The translations under genes were made by a program, and so were the position numbers. From the NCBI GenBank assembly GCA_936450465.1, contig OW388293.1, forward strand, positions 32,059,860-32,123,859: a stretch of DNA of 64,000 nucleotides, written 5' to 3'. A model generated the notes under the pieces. That model was not told the origin of the DNA and searched no databases. It saw only the letters and a list, made by a program, of their open reading frames with translations. This stretch comes from Gibbula magus. Lineage: Eukaryota; Mollusca; Gastropoda; Trochida; Trochidae. Below, one piece after another: positions 21,964 through 35,200 of the stretch. Each line of letters starts with the position of its first letter. Position 1 is the stretch's first letter.

Positions 21964-24900
21964 CTTGTGAGCTTTGTGTAAGTTTCTTGTCAGTTTGGTC
22001 CAAACTTCCTCTTATTTTTCATCTCATCAGTTTTGCACTAGCTTCGTTGCAATATATTTTGATCTGGAAAAATAAAGTGATATTTATAAACAAAAGGATC
22101 TTTGAAAATTTGACAATGTCACAATGGACACTTCAAGTGGAGATTACATTCAGGCAACAAGATCCAGATAAATGCATTTCACACAAATCATAAAACAATA
22201 AATCATCTTATCTTATCCAGCAAATTAAATACCGAATAAAAGTGTTGACTCTTTACAAAAAAAAATACTTAGAGACTGATTGTGATTATATATAAACAAA
22301 ACCATGGACTCGTAATAACATAAGCATTAACTGCTTTAAATGTATGTTTACAATTTTAACTTACTTAATTTATTTATTTTCTTATCCCACCATCATGTTT
22401 TACACCCATGTACTTGTACATTTCCTGTCAGTGCTTCCAGTCCCACTCCAGACCAGTGCCAGTGCCAGTGGAAGTAAGAAGTGGCAGTGCAAAAGAATGT
22501 CGTGATATACTATTTTGGATCAAAAAGCATTTTCTCTATATAGGGAACTGAATTGTGCTCGTTTTTGACATAAACAGATTGTAACTTTAACTTTTATTCA
22601 ACAGATGCAATATTTTACATGTCGTAAAAATCCACCAAAAGGATTTGTGGCATGCCGTAATCAAGTTTTGAACTTAAAATCCGGAGAAAATAAAACTTTG
22701 TTTTTCCTATTAAATACTATTGCCAAAGAGGCTGTAAACTACAGCTGATTCATTCTGTTACAAGGATATTTGTTAATATAGATTTACGCTTTATTTCAAT
22801 TAAGACTTTAACAAAAATGCCGAAAAAAATGATTTTAAAAACATGAACACTGCAACAGGACTCACACATTTTAAACAAAAGTTGTAGGTACTGTGGAAAA
22901 TGCAAAAATGGCTTTTCAAATTCTAAATTTCTAAGTGATGGATTTCGATGAAAAATCACCAATATATATTAAGTGTGTGTCTTCATTGCATAGATGGCTA
23001 TCAAGTAACATAAATCACAAATGTTCACCCCACCCCACCACACAGTCTCTTTTGTTATTTAATTCTCGTATACCAGATGGTACAAATGAATGACTAGTCC
23101 TGTTTGTTTTTAATGCTGGCATGCGTCATCTCGGCCTTAAGGAAGAATAAAATATTCCGAAAACAAAACATGAGATGAGTTACCTAAAATTGTGTTTGTC
23201 TTTTTAATATTTTGCGGTTCATAGAAATAACCAATACTTTTTAAAGGTAATCCGATAATTTTGGAATAAGTATTTAGAATTCTGAAAATTTTATTTTTGT
23301 TTTGTGCCTATATATGTGACAGCTGTGAAAGAACGTTCAAAGGATTATCTATACCGTTGTTTTATGGACTATTCCAAATAAATCAAGGCTGGCAGGATGT
23401 GGCTAATCTACATTTGTTTTTATTATTCTAAAATCTTTAAACAAAATAAAAAAACAGTTTGAAAAGACAACAGTGGATCTAATAAAATAATAGGAATCTG
23501 TGGTTCATTATATATGCGTATCGGTGAAATATTGCATTCAGTGGAATACTAGTAATTAAACCCGTTATCTCTACTCAAAGGTAAGACTTTGTCGTCATCA
23601 AACAGTGGTCTGACGTAACGAACTCTCATATGACGTCATATTGTTATTACATAGCGGTTGAACCTTCTGAGACTTCATAACGAGGATTTATTATAAATTC
23701 TGTGGTGAAATATGGCATTTACCAGTTTCAAAGATAAATGTCATTCTACTCAATAAAATAACACTTTCATTCACATAACAATATCATTGCGTCATAAGAT
23801 GACCGTGGAACAGCTAGGTGATCTTGGATCCTCGAATCCATAAAATGAACGTTATATACGAGCTATGCATACGTTGCTAGTCTTACATTCAGACTCTGAA
23901 AAACGTATTTATTCTGAGATATCACCATTTTATAAAAATTGAAAAGGAGACTGTATAAGAAATGAGGGTTTCAGTAAAAAGAGGCTCCCTTTCAATATGG
24001 TTTTCAATATTAGTCTAAATGTCAGACTAATACTTGTCTCCATCTAATAAGTAAAACATTGGACATTTCTCGTCGAATATAATCTGTATCTTATCTCATG
24101 AAGTAGAAATAATATATCATATATATTTTTTGTTTACCTTTTATTACAGAGAACCCTGTTACATGAAAGGAATCCTGTCCAGGGAAGCAGGAGTCCTATT
24201 GAATAAAAGAAATAAATGAGATAGTTTTCTGTGAATTTTACACAAAACAAAGCACATCACTTTCACTCACACATTCACCCATTATATAGACAAGAGATTA
24301 ATTGTTTATTAGTCTAACCATAGACACTAAGAGATTATAAAATATAGCCATGGTGAGATTTATGTATGATGAAGCAATACAAATAATACAATTCTACGAG
24401 AGAAGATACAAGTGATCGAAAAGCCACTGTGTAATATAAAATGTATTTTGTTGACGTCTATCAGTAAAAAAACACTTTTCTGTGTTAGATCTATTTTGTA
24501 ATTTCATATATTTACACCTGTGGCTACGACACTCGAGAAAATAAAATTTCTACTTTATTCGATTATGTACATGATATTCAAGGTCAAATATCCTTTATAT
24601 ATTTGTCAGAATCTGCCTGTCATCTGTGCTAAACTCTGTGGTGTGCAATTCTCAGAAAAAAACGCATCGAAGTACGAGTGTTACGTTCAATGTGATTGAT
24701 ACTTTGATAGGTTCAATATGATTGATACTTTGATAGGTTCAATATGATTGATACTTTGATAGGTTCAATATGATTGATACTTTGATAGGTTCAATATGAT
24801 TGACACTTTGATAGGTTCAATTTTTTAAACGTGAAATAACACAGTGAAGGTGACCTGCCATGACCTATACTCAGATTGACAAATCAGGTATGAGTGTTTT

Positions 24901-26157
24901 ACGAGTGTTCGACCATTTATTGAATATTGAAAATGAGCCTATGAGAAAGGGGAATTTCAGGGTCTAAGAGTGGGGAAAATTTCGCTACAACATAAGAGCA
25001 AATTGTTTATTAGTTTTATGACATGTTATGTGTTAGAATCTACTATGTGAATACTTTATCAGTGTGTGTCTTTCATTATTAAAAAGTTGTAAAATTAGGT
25101 ACAATATAATATGAGTTCATTTCACGTAATCCAAAAAAACCAAGATGCCGACAGAACCCTTTTGAACGATTAGTGTATGTGTGAACGGAAGAGAAACATG
25201 ACGAACGCACGGACGAACGGACACGCTGACCGCCCCGACTACTTTTTTACTGGTGTATATAATAATTTTCATCAAACTATGTTAATGAAACAAACAGTGC
25301 CGTTAACAATGTTAAATTATAACCATATTGTTGAAAGAAAATTATGAAAGAAAATATATTGTAATGTAAATGAATTCTCTCGGCTATGTTAATCCGAATA
25401 TTACGACATTGATATTTACGACAACCACAAAACAGCAAGACGCACGATTTGAGTTGAACATTTGATCGAAATAATTTCTTTTCGGGAGGAAAGGTATACC
25501 ATACGATGACAAGATGTCAAATTTGAATTGTAAATCAATTGAAAATACATTTTAAGAGAAAAATAACGTTCAAGCAGATGTCAAAAATAATCAATTGAAC
25601 TAAAAAACATAATAAAGACGATTTGAAACTTGCAGGCTGCTAAATCTAGCCAACTCAATTATCAATGTTTTGAAAAGCAAGACAAAATCATATTATTACT
25701 AACTTGATGTTTATTACAAGATTTGAAGCTTGTATATGTCAAATGATGACTGTCAACTTCTGGTTTAGCATGAACAGGGCAAGTCCAGCATGCTAGACGT
25801 CTTCCTACGTTGACAACGTTGAGTGCACATTTATCGCACATAAACCGACGTTTAGATTATCTGAACTAGGACAGGATTTAGCTTTAATATAATCAGACAG
25901 GTGTTGCATCCCCTTTCCTGCAGCATCGCTACTTCATTAACCTTTGCCTTTGGCAACTTGAAAATTTAAGTTTTTAATCTTGTAATTAATATGATAAAAA
26001 TATTTAAAGATGTTTGATGAGATACATAGCCAATTGCTCTTAACACTAAACTGAATAGTGGAGACAGAAATTCGATATGGATTTCGCCACTCAAATAACT
26101 GATCTGTTGCCATAACAATATTAAACATAGTTTATAATTCTGTAACTCTGTGTTCAG
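21964..26157. other. Intergenic between divergent LicD and HTATSF1 genes
   Basis: The two genes are transcribed away from each other, so both promoters should lie here. No CDS is supported. A TGACGTCA lies near 23631, a 26-bp tandem array at 24685-24821 and short repeat fragments near 25190-25260. Confidence 0.6.
24685..24821 (+). repeat. Tandem array, 26-bp unit, five copies
   Basis: The unit GTTCAATATGATTGATACTT plus TGATAG is repeated with single-base changes in the first and fifth copies. Confidence 0.92.
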
Positions 26158-26298
26158 ATGGCGGATGAGGATTTTGACGAACAAATTCGCTTAGAACAGA
26201 TTGAGAAGGCAAAAGCCGAAGGAGAGTATGGAAACTACACTGATGAGGACGGAACAGTCTTTGAGTGGGATCCTCAGAAGAAGGCATATTTCCCAAAG
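26158..26298 (+). CDS. HTATSF1: HTATSF1 exon 1 (first coding)
   Basis: 47 codons, phase 0, donor CCAAAG/GTTTGT. Acidic N-terminus with the conserved FEWDPQKKAYFPK. The ATG abuts a pyrimidine tract ending CAG, so transcription may begin in a noncoding exon upstream. Confidence 0.9.
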
Positions 26299-29200
26299 GT
26301 TTGTAGTCCTTCCTTTGTTAATTGTAACCAAATTGTTGACAAAGATATTTTGAGAATTTCTACAGGTCTCAAAATGTACAAAGGTACAATTTCATTGTTT
26401 TGTGTGGAGATTTCGAAGAACGACTTACCGGTACTATTAATGTCGTTGAAAATAAGTTGGAACAATCACTCCATCTTCCGCACGCATCGCACGAGATATG
26501 CATTTAAAAAAAAATTCATATTCACCATTCACCGACAACTTGACAGATAAATTGAGACAGGAAGTAGCCTGAATAATGAGCTATGAGTGTAAACCAATCA
26601 AGTGCACGGATACAAAACCCACTTCTGTCGTGATGTTTGACCAACAATTAAGCGGAGGCAAATATTTTCCAAGTCATTTCTGGTTATAAATCAACTATAT
26701 TTTGGTAACCTATATTTATGCTTCATTTTTATGACTATTGTTGCAACGTAATGAAGGGATTAAATTGAAATTATTTCTGACTTTGAACACTCCTTATTTA
26801 AATAGGAATAGACTGGGTTCGTATGGAGCGATTTGATTGGTCAATGGAATGGACGTGACTCTGTTTGGCCACAGGGAGTGCTGAACCCAGTCATAAGTCT
26901 TCCTGTCGAGTTGTCGCAAGGGTTTTTCATGTATGTGAATCTTATAGTCAGGATTCAAAATTGAATAATTCTGATTTCTCTTTTGACCCAAATGAGCAAT
27001 TATTTAATTGCAAACACATTTACTTCTTGGTGTCTCAATATTCAGATCGATGATGACTTTATAGCCAAGTACCAGATGAGCTATGGACAATCTTCAGATC
27101 AGCCAACGGAGCAAGACGAAACAGCAGCAGAGGAAGCAAAATTAGAGGAAGAGAGGAGGAAAGAATACGAGCAGAGCTGCAGGGAATACTACAACTACTA
27201 CTATGCAAACCAAGGCAATGGTGAAACGGGGGAAGGGGCAGATAACTCTGGCAAAGGAGAGAACTCTGAAGGCCAGGCCTACTCATTTGAAGATTACATG
27301 GCCTACTGCAACTATTATTATGGAGCAGATCATGGCACTGAAGAGGAAGTGGAGGATGAGGAGAAGGGCGATGGGGAAAATAAATCGGAAGCTGATAAGA
27401 AGGACGATGAAAAGCAGAAAGAGAAACCAGCAGGTAATAATTTGTGAGATTTTCCGAATAACTTTCTTATTATGACATGGTTACATTGGGGATAACACTG
27501 CCTTCACTAGTCACAGTAGCACCACCCATGGTTTGCTACTTCCAGCCGTTGCTCGCAGGTTTCACCGCAATGCATAGCCACATGGCGTTGCGGGCTTTCT
27601 CCCTGCTGTAATACTAGAAGCCGCGATATATGTGAAATACTCTTGAAAGCGGCGTTAAACCCCAACTCACCTCACCTCACGCCTTCAATAGTACAAATTC
27701 TTGTACTTTTTTGGGCCGAGTCCCTTCCGGGATTCGAATATGGGTTCCAAGCCTGACTTAGACTCGCCCTAAAAAAGTACAAGAATTTGTACTTTTGAAG
27801 GTAGTGTTATACCAAATGTAACCATGATATATTTGTTCACTATCTAAATGGCATGTATTTCTAATTTGTTAGTGTGTATTTGATCACTAAACAAAATTAC
27901 AGTTTGTTACTGAATCAAAAAACTGAAATTCATGGATTGTATCTTAAGGCAAAAATAACTCCTTAAAAACATTGAAAACATGAAAAAAACATACAAATCT
28001 CTTTACTTAAAAAACAATATGTTTCTGATTGAAAGCTTTGTAATCTTTTGACATTCTGAAATAGCTTCAATTATTGTGAAACATATTGATTATGTTCAGA
28101 GAAGTTAGTGATTATTGCCTAGTTGACTAGAGCTTAGTTTAGGAAGAACATGGATTTCATTAAGTAATTTTCAGCTGTTTAAATGGAGCACATTGGTTGT
28201 AGCAACACAAAAAGTACAATTCCTTCAAGGTAATAATATGAATTTTGCACTTTGAGTATGCCTTTTAGCATTGAAATACAAATGGACTATCATTATTTAA
28301 CAAAACTCAATTGCAGGTTGGTTTGAGCACGACAGCGAGAAGAGCACGCACATCTACATATCGGGGTTACCTCTGGACATCACGGAGGAGGAGTACAAGG
28401 AACTGATGACCAAGTACGGTCTCGTCATGTTCGACCCCTTCACACGCAAACCCAAACTCAAACTCTACAAGGACGAGAACGGTCAGCCCAAGGGGGACGG
28501 GCTCTGCTGCTTTATCAAGGTAATGTAACATTTTTGTCCTGAGAACATCATGCAGGGGAATTGGGATTGTGCTTTAAGTGTACCCACGCAGCTCTACAGA
28601 TGTGTGTCTTGTTATGGCTGAGTTTACAAGGATCTTTTAATGTCTGCTAATTTAACACCATGCAGTATTCAAAGTTTTCAATCGCTGACCTGGACCTAAA
28701 GCAGCCCTTCACCTTCCAAGCATAGGATCCAGTAGCCAAGTAAAACATGGCGAGGGGAAGAAATCTGGTACCTAAATATTGTAGTTATGTATACATAGTT
28801 AACCCTGCTGTCGTCATGTTTTGAGTCCATAATTAGCCTAGAACCAAACTTAGCTAGTTCCCTTTATTGTCCCCCGCCGCCGCGAAGCGGGGGACATAGT
28901 ATTCAGCTCCGTACGTCTGTCCTGCTTCTTGTTAGAGCGATATCTAATGAACCGCTCAACCTAGAATCTTCAAACCAGTCTTCATCTGGGGAATACGCAG
29001 ACCTTAAAAGTTTTCGGTGACCTTGACCTCATTTTCAAGGTCACGGCGAGACTTTGACCAGTTTTGAAAATGTTGTTAGCGCCATATCTCATGAACCCTT
29101 CGACCTAGAGTCTTCAAACTTGGTACCAGTCTTCATCTGGGGAATATGTAGACCTGAAAAGTTTTCGGTGACCTTGACCTCATTTTCAAGGTCAGGGCGA

Positions 29201-32200
29201 GACTTTGACCAGTTTTGAAAATGTTGTTAGCGCCATATCTAATGAACCGATCAACCTAGATTCTTCAAACTTCGTACTGGTATTCATCTGGGGAATACAC
29301 AGACCTGAACAGTTTTCGGTGACCTTGACCTCGTTTTCAAGGTCACGGCGAGACTTTGACCAGTTTTGAAAATGTTGTTAGCGCCATATCTCATGAACCC
29401 TTCAACCTTGAGTCTTCAAACTTGGTACCAGTTTTCATCTGGATAATACGCAAACACCAATCGATTTGGGTGACCATGACGTCATTTTGACCGTTTTTGA
29501 AAATGTTGTTGGCGCGATATCTCGTGAACCATTGCATTAAGTATCTTCAAATTGGTACCAATCATTTGGAGAATACTCATGCACCAATCTGTACTAATCT
29601 TTATTTCGGAATATGCAAACGCCAATCAATTTGGGTGACCTATCATGTCAAAGATGCTGAAAACCAATGACATACTGAGTTTACACTGTGGGCCATCTCA
29701 GTATTGAGTACATTCTCATAAGAATAATAACAATTGAATGAAATATTCTTGATTGCGGCGGGGGACATGGTCACATTTGCGACAATTACTTGTTTGTGTG
29801 TTATGATTGCTAGCCACTTAGTCCTTCCTCAGAATGCTTACAATTGATGGTAGCATTACAATCAGTTGTAACCTATGTTAAAAGAATGGGCTACAGTTCA
29901 CTTAAACTCTACGATTGCATTTCTTCCACAGCAAGAGTCGGTTGAGTTGGCCTTGAAACTGCTGGATGGGTCCGAGTTGAGAGGTCACAAGATCAGCGTG
30001 GACAGGGCACAGTTCCAGATGAAGGGAGAGTACAAGGCACCCAAGAGGCGGAAAAAACTCTCCAACAAGGAGAAACGTAAAATCAAAGAGAAACAACAAA
30101 AGTGAGTATTTTAAATGTATAAAATTGATAATAACAATAGCAGTGAATAGTTTGGAATGAATTGGTTAAGTCTATAAATGCTTGTAGTACTATCCTCGAG
30201 TGCCCAAAGTTCGTGGCCCTAAGCATCTTTCACTAATTTCTCTTCAATAAATGCATGTCAGCCCAGTTTGAAAGTTTACAGCAAATTTATAACATTTTAT
30301 GAATTACCTGACAGGATCAGGTGGATATTTTATATTATAGCAGAAGCTTTGACCAAGGAGAAACATTTGCTGTCAAAAAACAAGTGTAGTGGCCTTGGGA
30401 CACAAGTTCGTGACCTTTGATTTAATGCTGTTTTCTTCAAGACTAATTATATGTGGTTAGTCAAGTATGGTCATCTGTTGACCTGACATATTTTTCTTTC
30501 AGAATTGAAGGCATTCTTTAAACAATTTAATATATTTTGTTATTGTAGAGGTAAAAAAACTCTTAATGTATTTATTTTCCAGAAAAATTATGATAAACTT
30601 ACTTAATATTTATTTTGAGAATATTTAATCACAAACAACTTTATACATTGATTGACTGACAACACCATGGGAAGAAATAACCAATGCCTCAACAAATGAA
30701 TATGAAATTAAAAAGTGATAAATATTTCTCTCAAGTAACTTATTTTGAAATTATTATTTTTTGACATCTCTATGAATATTTTGACAATCCAACAGAAGAC
30801 TTCTCTGGCTTAATAAAATAAGTTGTGTGACGACCAGTCTTTGATTGTTGGCACACTGCCACATGACCTACTTTTGGAAAGCAGACGACATGAAATGAAA
30901 TTCATACATAATTCTGAGAAAAATTATCGACTTTTGAAAATTAAGACATTTTGGAGGTAGAATAAACAGTGATTTTGAGGACATATGTTGAGAAAATTGG
31001 CATTGGAAATGTTTAATTGGTTAAATGCTACTGCAAGTTGTATCAATAAATTTTGTTTGAGTTTTGAAACAATCGTCCGGGCGTTTCAGATATTTTGTGC
31101 GAGTCATAATGGAGTGCGCCCATGTGTAAATGACGTCACGAACTTAGGATACTAACGAACTTAGGGCACCCTACCATATACATTATAACCAAGTGACAGT
31201 CATATTCACTAAAAGCTAGGTTAACTGTGACATCGCATTCACTTCAATATCATTACATTACTTACTGTTAATTTATTAAAGTATTAAAGGAAAGTGATTT
31301 GTTGTACGTTTAGTGTTATTCTAATGGTCAGTCTTAGACTTTCTTAGCTCTCTTGCCACTAAAATCATTGTAAACCAATGTATGATGCTTACAACAGAAC
31401 TTTGAAAATGTAGGTCCAGGGTTTATTGTGATTTATTATTTATCAGGATCATGAAATATTAACTTACAAGAAAAGAAATCTTAAAGCGCTATCAATTTCA
31501 ATTTTATGTAAATATTTTCAGATTGTTTGACTGGCGCCCCGAGAAGGAGGAAGGGAGACCAAAATGTGAGCAGACCGTGATCCTGAAGAACATGTTTGAT
31601 CCTAAAGAGTTCGAGGTAGGAGCTAGGGAATACTACTTGGGTTGAATATTGACATACAGTAGGACCTTGTTGACCTGGACCTCTTATATCTGGAAACCTG
31701 GCCATCCGCATTGAAATATTTCAAATCCTCTCTATGCATACCTTTACAAATAATGATTCACATAACCGCACAACTCCCTTTCCAGACGATTTTCAACTGT
31801 AACCAAATGTTCAGATAAACAGGGACTGTTCAGATAAACAGGGTCTGTTCAGATAAACAGGGTCTGACTGTTTGAGTATCCTGGAAACCACCATTCTCTC
31901 CCAAAAGAGGTTTCTCAAGTCATTTCTTTCCACATAGCATCTCTTACAAGTAGAACATATTTGTTGTCCCTAGCAGTGACATTTTGCATCACAGAAACTA
32001 TTCTTATTCTATCAATAGTCGGACTGACTTCTGTCTTTTATGTATGATGTATGTACACATGACACAGGTGAAGGAACTCCAGTCTTCTCCACAGGGAACA
32101 GACCAGATTCTCAGTTTTAAATCTCACTCATTGCACAGCTCCCCTTGAATGTCATCGATCGGTATTCTCTATTTCTAGCCAGGAAAGAGCTCCACGTGTA

Positions 32201-35200
32201 ATAGGTTACATGGGAAGACATGACTTGAGTAAGCTATGTTGGGAAAGAATGGGAAACGAGTAGAAAATCTGTTTCAACTGCAGTGGAGCACATAAGTGAA
32301 CTGCATGTCCTTTAACTCTGTGATAACAAAAATGAGATGAAGATTTTGCTCCAATTTATTATACCCCCGCCTTACAGTGTAAGCAGGGGTATATAGCGTT
32401 CATTCTGTCCGCCTGTCTCTACGTCCGTCACAAAACTTTGTGCAGATCATATTTCTCAAACTATACAAACTAGCTTCACCAAACTTACCACACATATCAG
32501 CAATGTTAGCAGAGGTTATGGGTGGGGTGAGTTGGGGTTTTAACACCGCTTTCAAAAGTATTTCACTTATATTGCGGCTGCTAGTATTATGGCAGGGAGA
32601 AAGCCCACAACGCCATATGGCTATGCATTGCGGTGAAACCTGCGAGCATTGGCTGGAACTAGCAAACCATGGGTGGTACTACGCTAAAATTCAGTGTAGC
32701 ATTGCACCCAAACCTTACTGCATGTAGAACAGTTCTTAACTGCAGAAAAAGTTGCTGTGCCCCTGGTGGGATTTGAATCCCGGACTGAACACACTAACCA
32801 CTGCGCTATCCCAAGCCCTTTTGTGCGAAGCATTCTCCCAAATTAAACATGTTAGCTTCACCAAACTTGCTTCACATGTTAGCCAGGATTTCTAGTTGTG
32901 CCTTTTCAGGTTTAGACCTATTTCTGAATTTTATTTTTGCCGTTTTATGACTTAACAATTATCTCTGGAACTGTACATTCCATATTCATTAAACTTTACA
33001 CACAGGTTAGTCATTTCCATTAGGCCAGAATCTCCCCCCTTGTAAATAAAAACAAGGGTGGGGAAGAAGTAGCCTAGCTAGGCCATAATCTCCCCCCTTG
33101 TAAATACAAAACAAGGGTGGGGAAGAAGTAGCCTAGCTAGGCCAGAATCTCCCCCCTTGTAAATAAAAACAAGGGTGGGGAAGAAGTAGCCTAGCTAGGC
33201 CAGAATCTCCCCCCTTGTAAATAAAAACAAAGGTGGGGAAGAAGAAGCCTAGCTAGGCCAGAATCTCCCCCCTTGTAAATAAAACCAAAGGTGGGGAAGA
33301 AGTAGCCTAGCTAGACCAGAATCTCCCCCCTTGTAAATAAAACCAAGGGTGGGGAAGAAGTAGCCTAGCTAGGCCAGAATCTTCCCCCTTGTAAATAAAA
33401 TCAGGTCATTTAGACAGAGGGGAAGCTTTGGCCTAAGAGCAGTCTGATTAAAATCGACGGTTTTCCGAGGAATAAAAATTGCAAAATAGTGACACTACCG
33501 GGATACGAACTCATATCGTTCGGAGGTTTCCTCGCCAAACCGTCTGAAAACAGTCCGTAGACTCCCATGTTCAAACGCAATTCAGTTAACCAATCAGAAG
33601 ACATTCGGTGCGAGAAGCTAGGGTCAGATAACTCCAAACAGCTATCCTTTCGTCTGTTACGAATGCTTTCAAAACGGCAACTGTTTAGAAACTATGATGT
33701 GATTGGTCAGCTATTTGACTGGGCTTCGACTGCACAAAACTGGTTCGGAACATGACCTATACGGGGTGTTCTCAGACCTTATGGCGAGGAATCTACAGAA
33801 CCTGTTCGTATCCCGGTAGATGCATTATTTTGCAAATCTTATTCCTCGGAACAAGGTCGATTTTAATCAGACTGGCCTAAGTGGGAAAACTTTGGCCTGG
33901 GCCAAACCTTCCCCGGGGTAAAAGTATCCTAGGACAAACCTTCCCCAAAACTTCGGCCCAGGCCATTTACTCCCCGGGGAAAGTTTAGACCGGGGAAGAA
34001 ATTGCCTGCTACACCGGGTTCGCCGCCTGGAATATTCCGCCAGCAGTGCCAATTAGTGCTTTAGCCAAAATACGGCTGCGAGCTAAACGAGTTAGAAAAT
34101 TCAGCCACAGGGGCTAAAATGGGTAAAATAGAAATATGCAACTAAGGGTTAAGTCTTGTACAAAATTATCTGTAAATTTAGTGATGTCTTTTGATAATGT
34201 TCATTTTGGCCAAAATTAATTTTTTCATGGACGGGAAAACACCCCACTCTTTGGCTTTTGTGTAAATGGAACCTTTAAATCTAGTTGTTACTATTCCTGA
34301 TCTGAAAAATCAAATGTTATCTTGACATACCTAAACCAATGTGGATTATCTATACATATTATAAATTTTGTGACTGTCTTAAGTTAATAACCATATTGGC
34401 AATGCCTTAATTTATTATTATTTTTTGTGTAAGTCTTAAAATTAAAGTTTGCTCTATTTTGTTAAAACTGTTATAGAAGAAGTAACATAATTTTATTGCA
34501 GCTTCATGCAATCCTATTAAACAATGCAAAGTAGTAATATCCTTCATTTATTACAAATTCTTCGAATGTGTTAAGTTAGGTTAAGCAATTCAAATCAGTT
34601 GGTGCAGTTATCTCCCTTAGAGCATAAAATCCATTGAAAAATAATTTAATTAGTTTCTTACAAATTCTTTCAATATGTCAAGTTATAGCAGTTTGTACAG
34701 TTGTCTCCCTTAGAGTATAAATCCTTTTGAAAGTTACCAACTTAAAATGACATATTCTTTGGATTTGGTAAATAATTATTTCCTAGGTAGCAAGAAGCAG
34801 GTGAGTCTTGTCACTTACCTTTATCATGTATGTTATTGTGGCTGCACATTACTGAGTATGTTGTTGAACTGTGGAAACTGTGGAAAGAACTTTAATTTGG
34901 CAAGGGAGAATTGATAGCTTGATGACGATTTTTTGTGTGAAAAAATTCCTCAGGCAGGAGGCCCAAAAAAGCAACTTTGCTCCAGTGTAAATGTAAAGTG
35001 TTCAGGTTAGCAAAACAGGCACAAAATTGAATAAGAAAGTAATAAATTCTCATTTGTTTTTAGTTTTGTCGGGAAAATCTGGCAACATTTTAATTGTGAT
35101 GGAAAAGTGGGCATTTTTTTTCTGTGATTCGGAATAGTATATTTTCTTTCAAGTTGGTTAAGGAGGATCTGAAAACCAACTAAATAGTTTTGTAATATTT

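Noticed and set aside
26300..26550. Longer HTATSF1 first exon ending at 26550
   Set aside because: The open frame continues past the donor only by chance; conservation stops at FPK and resumes at IDDDF after the acceptor at 27045.
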